A stretch of DNA of 64,000 nt from Liolophura sinensis (lineage: Eukaryota; Mollusca; Polyplacophora; Chitonida; Chitonidae), in contig NC_088295.1 of assembly GCF_032854445.1 (NCBI RefSeq), forward strand, positions 80,768,644 through 80,832,643. Direction: 5' to 3'. The translations under genes were made by a program, and so were the position numbers. How positions within the stretch are numbered: position 1 is the stretch's first letter; the number at the start of each line of letters is the position of its first letter. Positions 21,063-31,959 of this stretch are shown here, in pieces. The notes under the pieces are model-generated. The model saw only the letters and a program-made list of their open reading frames with translations. It had not been told where the DNA came from and did no database searches.

Positions 21063-21280
21063 GTGAAAATGTTTTTATTATCACCTGGGTAAAAAGGTCT
21101 TCACCTGGGTGAAAATCGTTCTCTCCTGAGTGAAAACAGTACCCACCTGGGTGAAAAGGTTTTCATCTAAGTGGAATCAGTACTTACCCTGCTGAAAACC
21201 GTTCTCACCTGGGTAGAAATAGTTTTCTGTTCGTTGAAAAGGATTTAACCTGAGTTAAAAGGTTGCAATTTGGTTGAAAC
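21063..21280 (+). repeat. Degenerate tandem repeat of CACCTGGGTGAAAA type
   Basis: About ten imperfect copies of a roughly 22-bp unit (CACCTGGGTGAAAA plus GGTTTT-like spacer) with variable spacing. No open frame; E-box-like CACCTG cores recur by virtue of the repeat. Confidence 0.75.
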
Positions 21281-21457
21281 GCACCTAGATTGGAACCAAA
21301 AAAGAAAATGTTAAACGTGAATTGTTGTATACTAACCACTGTACGTATCGACCACATTTTCAGACTCACATCGCTCAGAATAGTAATAAAGAATATCGTT
21401 TATGGTGACACGTATACCGTATTCAGCTCATAACATTTCTCGCTTGAGCTTCTCGCT

Positions 21458-21645
21458 CTGTTTATTTATTTGATTGGTGCTCCACGCTGTACTGAAGAAT
21501 ATTTCACTTGTAAGACGGCAGCCAGCCTTATTTTGGGAAGAAACTAGGGGAGACCCAAGACCATCTGTAAGTTGCTAACAGACCTCCCCATGTTCGACAG
21601 TAGAGGAATCCAGGATGAGCTGGACGAACTCACAGCGACCGCACT
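21458..21645 (-). repeat. SINE copy, diverged
   Basis: The reverse-oriented tail TTTATTTATTTGATTGGTG, core GAAGAATATTTCACTTGTAAG and tRNA-like part GAACTCACAGCGACCGCA are recognisable. Confidence 0.8.
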
Positions 21646-22318
21646 TCTTTAAAAACACTGATTATCAAAAATTGACCCCTCAGCTGATTATTACTGAGCG
21701 GCTTGCCAATGCCAACAATCAAAGCAATATTACGCTCTCAATTTGTAAGATTGAACAAGATTGACAATTGAATCAGTTGGCGCGTTATCTATCATTTCCA
21801 CGCTTCTCATTGAGACCATAGAGAGCTGCTTTATTTTTAGATGCAACAATGAACTCATCGTACATGGTGTAAGTTTTCTGTACTGTCAGCTAGTTGATCA
21901 ATTCCATGCAATGTAGTCGAGTACAGACCTATTGGTATCATCAGTCTCTTCTCGAGTCGCCATTGCGCGGAAAGAGCTAAAACAATAACCCAGTTGTCAG
22001 TGGTCAAAAGTGCATAAAAATTTAATAGCTGTCCTGGCTTAATACAAAACTAATGAGACATTTGTCCAAACTAAAGCTAATACTGGGAATATCTGCTAAT
22101 ACACTTTTGAACAACTGGACCTGGCGCTGTAAACGCAGAAACACTCAACAGCAGTAATCTTATTGTTGCTTAACGGCACGCTCAACAAATTTTCACTGAT
22201 ATAATGACGGTTTTTTCAGTGGAGGATGCTCGACTGCACATTGTGTGTTTCAGCGATTGAAAGGTAAGCCCTTTAACCATTTGGCAAAGACCGAGCGGTT
22301 ACGATTAAGGCTAAGGTT

Positions 22319-22385
22319 CGTTTATTTATTTGATTGGATTTGTTGTTTACCGCCGGAGTGAAGAATTTGTTACTTACGCTATGCC
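22319..22385 (-). repeat. SINE 3' fragment
   Basis: TTTATTTATTTGATTGG followed by a diverged TTTACCGCC..GTGAAGAAT core. Only the tail end is recognisable. Confidence 0.55.
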
Positions 22386-23527
22386 CCACCAGCAAAGCTA
22401 ACTAGTGCTGCTTGTTCGGTCCACATCAAGTTGGCAGTATTTCTCAATGATTGTTCTGTTACAAGAAATCAGTAACAGAACAAATGGGAACCAGTGTCCG
22501 CAACATACATGTGTGAACTATCCGTCTTAGTATTACTTCAAAAGTGAGATTTTTCTACACAATGTCCAACTCGCCCGGGATATTAATGACCTCTTGTCAG
22601 TTGTTAGTGTGAAGAGAACTTTGGTCAAACGATTGGTTACCTGTGGTGAGAGCAGATATCCAGTTAAGATAGATAGAGAAACCACATGAACCACATGTCT
22701 TGGAAATTAAGGAGTTTTAAGATGCAAAAATGTAAGCATGAAGCAAGAAGAGATAGTACTTTACTAACATTAAAAGAAACTGACATATTGTTGTGTAATA
22801 GTTTTTTTTAATTAAAGGTTTAATTCTTTATGTTTTATGTGAATTTTTTAGGTACAGAGAAATCATGTGATAAGCATGAATATTGTCCCTTATTCCCCAA
22901 TTGGGAAGATTGACATACAATTTCTGTCTATACCACAGTTATATAAAACTGTTCCCATTACTCATTTTTGTTTTTAAAAAAAAACATACCACTAATCAAG
23001 TTTTTGTTTGTTTCTCTGAGGGCTAGCTGATATACTGGTCCAGGTAAATCCGTTTGCCTCTAGCCAGCCAACACGGTGGTGCTTATGTTTGTGTTGATGA
23101 AGAACAAATCCTGTACCAAAGTATATCATGTGGAAAATACCACGCTGGTTATCTTGTTGTACAAACATGCTCTATTTAGAAACAATGCCAAGTTTACTCT
23201 TCAGGGAGGATTTCTTTCTTCCAATAATGATTTTAAAAGTGACGTATTTGAAGCGTTAGGATAATATATACACGCATACATTATGAGGGGAATATATTGG
23301 TAAAACTAATGGTATTAATCATTAATCATTAAGTGGAACATAATGGATTCATCATGTTCCCCATGTGATGAGTCATCTTGGATCTAGGAAATCCCTAAGC
23401 GCCTCATTTAATCCTGGAAGTGTTTTGCAGATGGACTGGAAAGATACCTGTTCAATTGACACCCCAAGGGACTTCTAAATCCCGCAGTGAGTTTACCAGG
23501 TCAGTGGTCAATAAGGTTAGTGACAGC
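22386..23527. other. Upstream region of R2, nothing recognised
   Basis: AT-rich, with no open frame of note and no repeat I can name. Confidence 0.5.
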
Positions 23528-23534
23528 TATAAAG
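23528..23534 (+). promoter_or_regulatory. Candidate TATA box of R2
   Basis: TATAAAG lies 89 bp before the R2 start codon. R3 and R5 have TATA-like sites at similar distances (about 80-135 bp), which supports a shared promoter layout. Position only; no start-site data. Confidence 0.4.
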
Positions 23535-23616
23535 TGTGTGTAAAGGTTAAGCCGAGACGATGCAACTGGTATATATGTAAGACTGTTGTGAGCGATCCTG
23601 CAACACTTGCGAAAAG

Positions 23617-24278
23617 ATGAGTCGACCAAAGATTCCATGGTATTTTGTTCAGGCAGTCGTTATACTCTATCGGACAACATCTGACAACATCCAGGCAGTA
23701 AACAGCCACGATCTTTCCGCAATTTTAGAAAACGATGAAGAAAACAACACCCATGTCGAGAAGTCATTTCCTCCTCATTTTCCTCTCGGTACAGAGACAG
23801 CATCGGCAGTATCCCCTCTCACAGAGCCGAACAATACGAACATGGAACTATCTAATGGAACGCTGTTGGAGCAAGACTATCTGACCACGCCGTATCTACC
23901 AAATGAAGATCTCCAGACAACTAGGTTACCAGTTCCACCAATACTTTTGGAAAACCCAAAGGTGCTACTGATGGTACCTGTCACATCGGCCCCAGCTCGC
24001 GTAACTTGGATTGAAGTGGGTAATGTACAAGGTTCAGAAAGGCCTGCGGTGTTTACGAATCACATCTGTGGCCAGATGGGCATGTGCGAAAAGAGATCTC
24101 TATGGTTATGTGAGATCAGCGGCTTTCGGTGCCACCCGTGTCGCTGTGACGAAGGCTGCTTCCAGTTTGGTGATTGTTGTCCAGACAAGTATAACTTCAC
24201 AGACTTCCGACCTTCTGCTCATCCTTTCTCATGTGTCTCGACAGACATCAAGCCACAGGTGGACAACCTGTTACACAG
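23617..24278 (+). CDS. R2 exon 1: signal sequence, stalk, somatomedin-B module
   Basis: The ATG at 23617 is followed by WYFVQAVVILYRTTS, a short hydrophobic stretch that could act as a signal peptide but is weak. A Thr/Pro/Asn-rich stalk follows to about residue 145. The module from ICGQMGMC to FSCVS (about 24064-24237) contains CHPCRCDEGC and FGDCCPDKY. The donor CACAG/GTAAGT at 24278/24279 leaves phase 2. Confidence 0.85.
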
Positions 24279-27200
24279 GTAAGTCATGGAACCGAAACTT
24301 ATCTCCTACCGGTATCTTTATTAATATCTCGGGGTTAATTTCACTACTTCTCATTCTGTACCACTTACATATACAAGAATCCAGAATATTCGCTGGATAC
24401 AGCTCTATAGGTTTTGTGGAGTAAGTCATAAAGCAGAATAAGGCAAGTTTAAATTATTTTCAACGGCAGAAACATTTATTAAAAGTTTGTCCAATGCGGT
24501 TGCTGTAAGTTCAGGTCAAGCTCATCCTCTCGTGCGAAGGTCTTCTAACAACCTGTGGATGGTCACGGGTTCTGCCCGGTTTCCACCCACCAAAATACTG
24601 GCCGCCGTCGTATAAGTGAAATATTCTTGAGTACGGCGTAAAACACCGATGAAATAAATAAATAAATAAAAACTTGTCCATAAGAAGGTGTTATGGAGAC
24701 TATTTTTGACACGTGTGAATTTATCAGCCTTTCGTGTTTATAACTGTTCTTTATAGCAAATATTAAGATAATATTCGATAAAAGCAATGTGAATTAGTGT
24801 GACCTTTTTCTAGAGAAAGGCCTTTTACTAGAAAAGTCAATATGACCTTTTTAAGTTAAATATTAAGGTGATTTGTAAAATTACTATTATCACACGAAGT
24901 CATTGGACTTATCCACTGTCACAGGTTCTTTTGCTAACTTGTGTCAGAAAGGTTCTCCATATCCGTATTTGCATTTCCAGGTACCTCATGGTGGATAAAT
25001 GCAACCATAGGCCTTCTTCTGTTGACCAAGCTGACAACTGTAAAACACCCTTTGAGGAAACAGTGCCGGTTTACTCACCTCAAACTAAATACCACTACAA
25101 GAATCGATACTGTGCACTGTGTAATGGCGTTCAAGACACAGTACCATGGCCAGTGAAAGCGACATGTCGAGCTGTTCTCAACTACTCCAAACTCCACACA
25201 TCTGAAGATTTCTTCCTAGAGGCTTGGCAGAACCCGTCCTGTGGACTTTTCGCTGTCCCTCCAGAAGACAGCGAGGCTCGTGAATGTAGTTATGAGTCCA
25301 GCATGGTGTCTGAATGTCGGGCGGATTGGACTGACCGGTCCGATGTCACGTACTGCCAGAAATATCTCCATCCAGTCACTATTGAGGGGAAGACGACATA
25401 CAAGAACGTATTTTGCGCAAAATGCAATGGGGTATATTTAGGCCGCAAGCTGCAAGATGGTTGCCACCCCGTATTTAACGGATTCGATATACCAGTGCCA
25501 CATTCCCAGGCCGACGATTCTGACTTTTTGGCAAACCGCAATGATTCTAATTCAGACCAATGTCCCAACTCGCAAGTCTTTGATATCTTCCAGGTAAGTA
25601 ATTATCAGTTGTGTTTACACAACAGCCATATAAATTGACGTTTTATACATATACGCCTTGAAGGTAATTTGTGCGGTTTTAACAATTTTGAATAAGGCTG
25701 AAATGTGCGTTTTCTTTCTGTATTCCAGGCAAAATGTCGAGATTTGTTCTGTCCTCTGGGTAAAGTGATCAAGAGCCATATGTGTGAGGATTTGTTCTCT
25801 TCTGCCAAAGGTATTGCATATAAATTTAATTTCGCCTTGATCCCTACCAATGACAAAGGAGCTGTGATGTATGCGGAAAATCTAAACTCCATCTTCCACC
25901 AGTACCTAACCCACATCGAATACATCAATACTTACGCTCGATTGTCTATGGAAAAAACTGAAATTAGCTTGACGTTTTCAACGCCCGATGATTTACCAGG
26001 AGATCACATGCTGGAAGGTTTTCGAGTGTTCAATATCACGGTAAAGAGACGTCTCGTAGTTGGGGAACAAATTCCTAGATCTCATCTAGAAAAGATATTT
26101 GTGAACTTTGTTCGCCAAGGTTGGTCATTTTACAACGAGCCTAAGGAATCTTTCGAGGAATTCCATGCACAATGGCTGAGTGAATCAACGGAGAAAGAAT
26201 TTTTAGCACCTAATTATACATTTCTTTCAAGAACAAATCATTTGCAGATGACAACGGAGAGAAGGGTTTTCCATCAAACTCACGGTCCTGTCCCGGCGGA
26301 ATATCTCACAACATCATCGGTGTACTTGCCTGTCAATGAGCTCATGAACTGTAACCTCATAGAACTGAGTCCAGAAGAGTTTGAAGCTAACGGAGAGAAT
26401 AGTATCGTTGAGAAAGCCACTGGGAAAGTGTTGGTGACGGGACAGTACCTTCCAGTGGGGAAAGCTGTGCGTGTATGTACTGACTTTACAGGTAACATTG
26501 TAAGACAAGAACGACATGGCAAAGAGCGCCCAGGCCAGGTTCAAAGAACAATCAACTTGCCAGGAAAATCAGAAACCACAATCACTCTTACTTGTACGGG
26601 ACTTTCACTTTTCTTCATCTTACTCACCTTTGTTTGCCATACTTTCAATTCGGGTTTTCGCTCTCTCACCTCTAAGAGCAATATGGCCTTCTTTGTGAAT
26701 CTGTTCTGTGCCCAGCTTAGTCTTCTCCTGGCTATTGTCCTTCCCGTCTCTGCCACAGCTTGCAACGTTTTAGGAGCCATAGTTCATTATTTTTGGTTGA
26801 GCACATTTTTTTGGGCTCTATCCTCATTCTACCTCTTGTATCAGATGTTCAGCAAACCTTTCAATCGAAATAACACCTTAAGAATTCTGATACAGTGTAG
26901 CTTACTTAATCAGTTGACTCCGTTAGTACTGGTTGCCATCTACATGATTGTCCATGTCGTTACGTCTAACACTTTGGGCTATGGTAAGCTAATTGTTCAA
27001 AATAGTTACGCCTGTTTTTTCCAAAGCACAGTCGGTTTTCTTGGTGGTTACATTGTCCCTGTCTGTCTTCTCGTGCTATTATCAACATTATTTTTAATTA
27101 AGTTTTTGAGAATCTCAGATCACGATTCTAACACAAGCTTGAATGACGTTAAGTTTGACAGAAGGCTTCACAGGTCGTATTGTACCGTAATGGTTGTGAT

Positions 27201-27405
27201 CATTTGCACCTGGTTGTTCGGCAGCCTAGCAGTTTGTAAAGGAGGCACCTATCTCTGGAATGGCTTTCTGCTTATTCATAGCAGTGTGGGTGTGTTTGTC
27301 ATGTACAGTTTCTCCCATATTCCTACTTGTTTTCGAAAGAGTGGAGAAAACTGCTATCAACCTTCTACCTCGGTGCCATCACTGTCAGCACAGGTAAATC
27401 CCTGA
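23617..27405 (+). CDS. R2: somatomedin-B / Methuselah-like seven-helix receptor, intact
   Basis: Three exons (23617-24278, 24981-25593, 25729-27405) join in phases 2 and 0 to 983 codons with no break. Order: hydrophobic N-terminus, Thr/Pro/Asn-rich stretch, ten-cysteine somatomedin-B module, twin-motif cysteine-rich module, C-x4-C headed ectodomain, seven helices (about residues 708-952), short tail. All donors are GTAAGT and acceptors end TTCCAG. It should sit in the plasma membrane with a long extracellular part. Somatomedin-B modules in other proteins bind proteins such as PAI-1 or integrins, but the ligand here is unknown. The helix part matches class B2 (Methuselah/adhesion) receptors. 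I see no GPS cleavage motif. The stop may not be the true end: CACAG/GTAAAT at 27391-27401 could be a donor. Confidence 0.85.
24489..24669 (+). repeat. SINE copy in R2 intron 1
   Basis: Lacks the tRNA head; keeps CAATGCGGTTGCTGTAAGTT, GCCGTCGTATAAGTGAAATA and TTCTTGAGTACGGCGTAAAA with an AAATAAATAAATAAA tail. Confidence 0.9.
24981..25593 (+). CDS. R2 exon 2: twin-motif cysteine-rich module
   Basis: 204 residues between acceptor GCATTTCCAG (24980) and donor CAG/GTAAGT (25593). YKNRYCALCNGV near the start and YKNVFCAKCNGV about 105 residues later frame the module. Between them are CRAV, PSCGLFAVPP, ECSYESSMVSEC and VTYCQKY. The exon ends DQCPNSQVFDIFQ. I do not recognise it as a named domain; every receptor copy here has it, always as one exon with phases 2 and 0. 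Confidence 0.85.
25729..27405 (+). CDS. R2 exon 3: ectodomain and seven-helix domain
   Basis: It begins AKCRDLFCPLGK after the acceptor TATTCCAG (25728). The ectodomain ends with VNELMNCNLIELS and VRVCTDF. TM1 starts near exon residue 283, TM3 has ACNVLGAIVHYFWLSTFFW, the TM4-TM5 loop has YACFFQS, and TM6 has CTWLFGSLAV. A short Ser-rich tail follows. Residues encoded by 26291-26819 are nearly identical to R1; after TM3 the two diverge sharply. Confidence 0.9.
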   Translation, partial: AKCRDLFCPLGKVIKSHMCEDLFSSAKGIAYKFNFALIPTNDKGAVMYAENLNSIFHQYLTHIEYINTYARLSMEKTEISLTFSTPDDLPGDHMLEGFRVFNITVKRRLVVGEQIPRSHLEKIFVNFVRQGWSFYNEPKESFEEFHAQWLSESTEKEFLAPNYTFLSRTNHLQMTTERRVFHQTHGPVPAEYLTTSSVYLPVNELMNCNLIELSPEEFEANGENSIVEKATGKVLVTGQYLPVGKAVRVCTDFTGNIVRQERHGKERPGQVQRTINLPGKSETTITLTCTGLSLFFILLTFVCHTFNSGFRSLTSKSNMAFFVNLFCAQLSLLLAIVLPVSATACNVLGAIVHYFWLSTFFWALSSFYLLYQMFSKPFNRNNTLRILIQCSLLNQLTPLVLVAIYMIVHVVTSNTLGYGKLIVQNSYACFFQSTVGFLGGYIVPVCLLVLLSTLFLIKFLRISDHDSNTSLNDVKFDRRLHRSYCTVMVVIICTWLFGSLAVCKGGTYLWNGFLLIHSSVGVFVMYSFSHIPTCFRKSGENCYQPSTSVPSLSAQVNP

Positions 27406-27872
27406 GTTCGTACGGCTGACACACGTAATTTTATCTCTGTCTCTCATACTGGTATTTTTCTTTGAAAATAATGCAGGAGAAATAGTTGTAGTTAATGCGA
27501 ATTCATTCTTTTTTATGTATATATGTTATATGTTTTTTAATTTTATGATTCACCATACATGTAGAAGAATATATGAATTACACAAGACATTAGTTTGACG
27601 AGATCTGATTTTTTGCAAGGCGGTGTGATTTACGGATTTGTACTTCAACATGTTCAATACGTGTTGATGTCAGGGGGGTCGTATGATTTGCCTCTGAAAG
27701 CATAGAATACATCAGATTTGCGAGAGTGTGTTCTTGTTTCTCCTGACATCAGCTGGTGACGTGCGAACGGCCTGACATGTAAGTTATCAACACCGGTTAT
27801 TAAAACCGTGATCAAGAATTTTTCATTAATACTGCAGTGGTCATGTTTATGGATGTATCCAACCAAAACAAA
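27406..27872. other. Downstream region of R2, nothing recognised
   Basis: AT-rich, with no clear AATAAA signal in the first 450 bp. Confidence 0.4.
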
Positions 27873-28211
27873 CTATCGCTCTTTGCGCCAGCTACCTGAC
27901 AGACTTCTTGACTTACAGCCGCAGCCGAAACAGTGTATTAAATACCCTATATCTGTCTTCTGGTATAAATGTAATTTGTTTCTTTGATATCCACAGAGAA
28001 TATCGGACGTCTTGATACATGGTTCACACGCACACTTTATGGTACCAAACACATGGAATCGACGGGAACAGCATGTTTGTTTCTGTATTTCGGTGCATTC
28101 ATTTTTTAAACCAGAGGCAGTCAGCTTTATAGTGACACGCTCTGGCATAGTAGAGGGTAGACAGGATTGGCGAGCGGTTGGTGGGTTTGTGATAAAGAGT
28201 GGGTCAAACAT
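27873..28211 (-). CDS. Small cysteine-rich secreted-type frame, possibly IL-17-like (tentative)
   Basis: An open frame of 112 codons on the minus strand starts at the ATG at 28211. Its second half reads ECTEIQKQTCC, then RRFHVFGTIKCACEPC, then HCFGCGCKSR. IL-17-type cytokines of molluscs show an R-x-P-like strand followed by C-x-C-x2-C and end with G-C-x-C, and the order here fits, but the distance between the two cysteine groups is short (about 32 residues) and the proline is not kept. No signal peptide is seen on this frame; mollusc IL-17 genes often place it in a separate exon, which I could not find. It lies between R2 and R3, whose 3' ends converge. It could also be another cystine-knot exon or chance. 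Not related to the receptors by sequence. Confidence 0.35.
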   Translation of the reverse strand: MFDPLFITNPPTARQSCLPSTMPERVTIKLTASGLKNECTEIQKQTCCSRRFHVFGTIKCACEPCIKTSDILCGYQRNKLHLYQKTDIGYLIHCFGCGCKSRSLSGSWRKER

Positions 28212-30309
28212 GGTTTCATAATGAAAGCAAAATTTCAGGGCTGCATTGTTTCAAACAGTTTATGTTTTTAAGTCTGTGATTTTCTAGACAAATAATAACA
28301 GTTCTTTCTAGGCTGTTAATCCATGCGTAAGGACACACGAGCGCATATTCAAGCCTTGTCTTGGAATCTTGTAGATCCTTCCATCCCCCACAGCTTGGGA
28401 GGCCTTTTGTGACAAGCTCACATGTGCGAATAGTGGCCTAAAAGACCGGCTGTATTCCCCTGTGGATACTCACAGCCATATAACCGACGACCATTTTTCA
28501 GGTCAAAAAAATCTTGATTATGGTATACAACAAAAATCAATTAAATAAGGAAATATTAATGTGTGGTTTAGGTTGGGACTGTGTTAAAAACAGATAACAG
28601 ATCCGACAATTACTGGAGTTATCCAATAATTTTAGTGTACTATTATCTAAAGATGTTAAACTAAAGATTTGAGAGATGTTTACTTGTTCTTAGCTCTGAA
28701 TGTGTTGAAAAATTTTGATGTCTGTGTTGTTACTTGACAGATTTTTCTTTATTACTCCCTTGAGTCCTCCGGCTGCACGCAGCCATATTGTTCACGTCTG
28801 TTAATATTCTATTTTTCTCAGGTACAAAACTGGTTACTTTTGATGAAGAGTAATTTCACTATCTGAAAATTACAGTGTGTAGTATTTGTGATTTAGCGAA
28901 CTTCGTCGAAGAATATGTAAGTTAACATAAACTTGACAATGACCCTTGTTCACAAAGCCCTCGTAATGTTGTGCAAAGTTTTCCTAGACGATAACTTTAC
29001 ACTTATTTTGGCAAATAACTGACTCCAGTGCTCGTGGCGTATCGTGCAATAAATGAAGAATTCGGTTCCTTTACCTGCTTCCGCCGTGAAAGTATTCTGT
29101 GTCGCTGTTCATGTACATATAATATTGTAGCCCTCATCTTCATCTTAGTTCTTTTTGCTTTAGTTAGGTGGCGATGTTCCACCTTCTAATACGACTGATA
29201 ATTATTTATCTATTTTATAATTATCTATTTTTACTATAGAACCGTTCATACATCGCGATTGTAGCATTCGACACACATCACTTATGAAAGACTCAGTTTT
29301 CCTGAGATAATTCTTGCAGCCATGGTCACGCTTGAAAGCTACCACACTTAAAATTCAGCTAATGCAATGCATGGCCAAGACTATATCTGTCACACCAGCC
29401 AGTAAGAGTCGATTCTGTATCCCTTTAAGTGTAAAGTAATAAATATGAAACGTATAAATGGATGACATTTGTATGTGGACATATTTTGTCATACATGGCC
29501 TTCAGTTTAATTAAATTTAGAGGCCCGTGTCATTCCTCGCAGCTTATTGGGGTGAGTAAGTGTAGTGTGTCTTTTTGTGATATGATTCTGACTTCATATT
29601 ACTTTATTGTTTGTGAATGATACATTCCATGATCCCACAATCAACTGATATTATCAGTATTCGGGCTTTGTCAACCGCCATTTTCGAATCACTTCGTTGC
29701 TATCTCGCCAACAAAGGGACGTGGATGTATTACAACTTTGCGCAATGTTTCTAATTTACGGACAAGATTTTAAATGTGCTACTTCGACCTGGAGGAAACT
29801 GCACCGCCGACGCAACCGAATTCAAGGTAAGTGCATTTATAATGATTCGAAATGGCGGCTGACGAAGAGTGCTGCTTCAACCCGTTGGAAGGTTAGAGAT
29901 TAAGAGTGGTAATTGTTGAAACAAAGCTGAGAGCATGGCCATCCGATCTTAGAACTGTGATCAATATTACAAGAGATTACAAAGTGGAGAACGAATGTTT
30001 ATTGAATGTTCCATCGACACTAAAGTATTGCTCAGTAAACTAGATCATGTAATGGAGCACGATAACAATATTCTATGTGATGTATAAATCAAAGATACTT
30101 CTCATTTCTCATCGTAATCACACAAGAAATAGGCACGCGTGTTTACCAGATTATATGTACGAACGGATAGCTAACTAACAGTGAACAATTGACGACAACA
30201 ATTTTCTACAACAGTTATTCGCGGGAGTGTCGATATCTGGTGGCCATCTTCCATATTTCTAGACAAAGACTATTGACTATAACTCAGAACCACGTTCAAG
30301 ACCACGTGA
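28212..30309. other. Spacer between convergent R2 and R3, nothing recognised
   Basis: No gene, RNA gene or named repeat found. AT-rich with scattered short frames only. Confidence 0.5.
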
Positions 30310-31959
30310 CTAGCCCATTTCCATACCATTCGTCTCGCTTTTGGTGCCTGACCTTGAAACGCTAGATTTAGACACCTCGTGTTGATCCTTGTAACATAGA
30401 CAAAGTCCCAGAGTTTTCACAGCAAAACACCAGAACACAAACACCCCAACGCTGGCGTTCACTGCTGTGAAGACATACCACATTTCCTGTCGGTTCACCG
30501 CCACAGCAATAAACCCAAGGGACCAGGTTAACCCGAATAGAACTGCCATCTTGAAATAAATCACAAGATTTGTCTTCTGCGATTTACACTTCCTGGTTTC
30601 TGTTTCTGGCCTGCTTCGCATGACGTGTACAAATCTCGTCATGAAATATGTGTTCATTAACAAGGTGATGCCTACAGGCAGCGCAAAACCTAACGCGACG
30701 TCAAGCGGTTCAGAAAGAAAACATAACCTTCGACCTTTTATGAGCCTGTCAGCATAGCCAATCTGACGACCGTTAGTGATCACTTGGTGTACCAAAATAA
30801 ATGTGCTAATCAACGCCACGGGAAATAACTGTGCAAATGCAGCATACCTCGCCACTGTGGATCGGAAAGGCGGAAATTTCATAGGATACGTAAAGACTCT
30901 AAAGGCATGAAAAGCGGAGACGACTTTCCAACAGAATGATGTCAGCCAGAAATAGTGTATGATTACCCCTAGAGCTCGACAGGCCGACATAGACACAACG
31001 GCTGTTGTGCCGGTTAAGAATAGAAGCTGAGCCAAGAACAGGTTGGCGAACAAGAAAATGCTACATACACCTGGCAAAGTTTTCCTTTTTGGAGTAAAAA
31101 GATATGCCAGAAATGAGACTAAAAGGCATATTAGAGACAATGAGGTGCAACAAATTGTCAGAAAACTTTCAATATTGTCAGACAAATGTCTTTGATCTGA
31201 CTCTGAATTACCCGCTGCGGTTTTATCCTCTAAGCTATCTACGCATACCCGCAAACGCGTATGGTTCTCAACTAAGCGAAAGTGACCAATATCTAACGTC
31301 ACTCCATAACCACTGAGGCGAACACGCCCATCGGTGAGCATCTGCCAGTCCTCGGTTTCGAGATCAACCATGTCACACAGCGTAAGCTCATCAATGGTAA
31401 TATATTCGGCATGATTTACCCTGTAAACCTGGGGAAATGTGTATGAGGTCAATCTGATGTCCGTAAAGGCTCTAGTCAGGTTTTTCTGGCCATTTTCAAA
31501 CTTGATTATTGGTAACTCCAAAAAGTCATTTCTCCTCATGGCCCAATGTGCCTCGTATAATGGTAATTGACTTGGACCTTTTTGGTAGTTCCATCCAGAA
31601 GTTACAAAATTTTTCAGATATTTTACTACATATTCTCTACGAAGATTCCTGCCCACGACAATGGCGTACTGAACGGCTATATCCCAAACAAGGCTTCCGG
31701 CATGGTCAGAGATGTCGGAGTATTTTACTGTAAACTTTAGATTGGTAAAATCTGCTTTAAGGAACCGTCTAGGTAAAGAAGCCTGATTCAAATAAAGTTG
31801 AAAAAGTGAATCTAAATCTGCAATGACATCCCTTCCTGAGCTTGGTGTGAGTGTATAGTGAAGAACGTAGGCAAGTCCGTTAGCGGAACTGATCAGATCG
31901 ACACAGGTATGCCCACGGACAAACTCACCCTTGTTACAATGGAGTTTCCTACAGACGTT
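30310..31959 (-). CDS. R3 exon 3: ectodomain and seven-helix domain
   Basis: It begins NVCRKLHCNKGEFVRGHTC after the acceptor TGGTTTCAG (31960). The block before TM1 reads IDELTLCDMVDLE ... LRVCVD. TM2-TM3 contain LFANLFLAQLLFLTGTTA and ACRALGVIIHYFWLTSFCW, loop 2 has GRRLCFLSE, and TM6 has LTWSLGFIAVAV. It ends with a basic, Ser-rich tail. Confidence 0.9.
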   Translation of the reverse strand, partial: NVCRKLHCNKGEFVRGHTCVDLISSANGLAYVLHYTLTPSSGRDVIADLDSLFQLYLNQASLPRRFLKADFTNLKFTVKYSDISDHAGSLVWDIAVQYAIVVGRNLRREYVVKYLKNFVTSGWNYQKGPSQLPLYEAHWAMRRNDFLELPIIKFENGQKNLTRAFTDIRLTSYTFPQVYRVNHAEYITIDELTLCDMVDLETEDWQMLTDGRVRLSGYGVTLDIGHFRLVENHTRLRVCVDSLEDKTAAGNSESDQRHLSDNIESFLTICCTSLSLICLLVSFLAYLFTPKRKTLPGVCSIFLFANLFLAQLLFLTGTTAVVSMSACRALGVIIHYFWLTSFCWKVVSAFHAFRVFTYPMKFPPFRSTVARYAAFAQLFPVALISTFILVHQVITNGRQIGYADRLIKGRRLCFLSEPLDVALGFALPVGITLLMNTYFMTRFVHVMRSRPETETRKCKSQKTNLVIYFKMAVLFGLTWSLGFIAVAVNRQEMWYVFTAVNASVGVFVFWCFAVKTLGLCLCYKDQHEVSKSSVSRSGTKSETNGMEMG

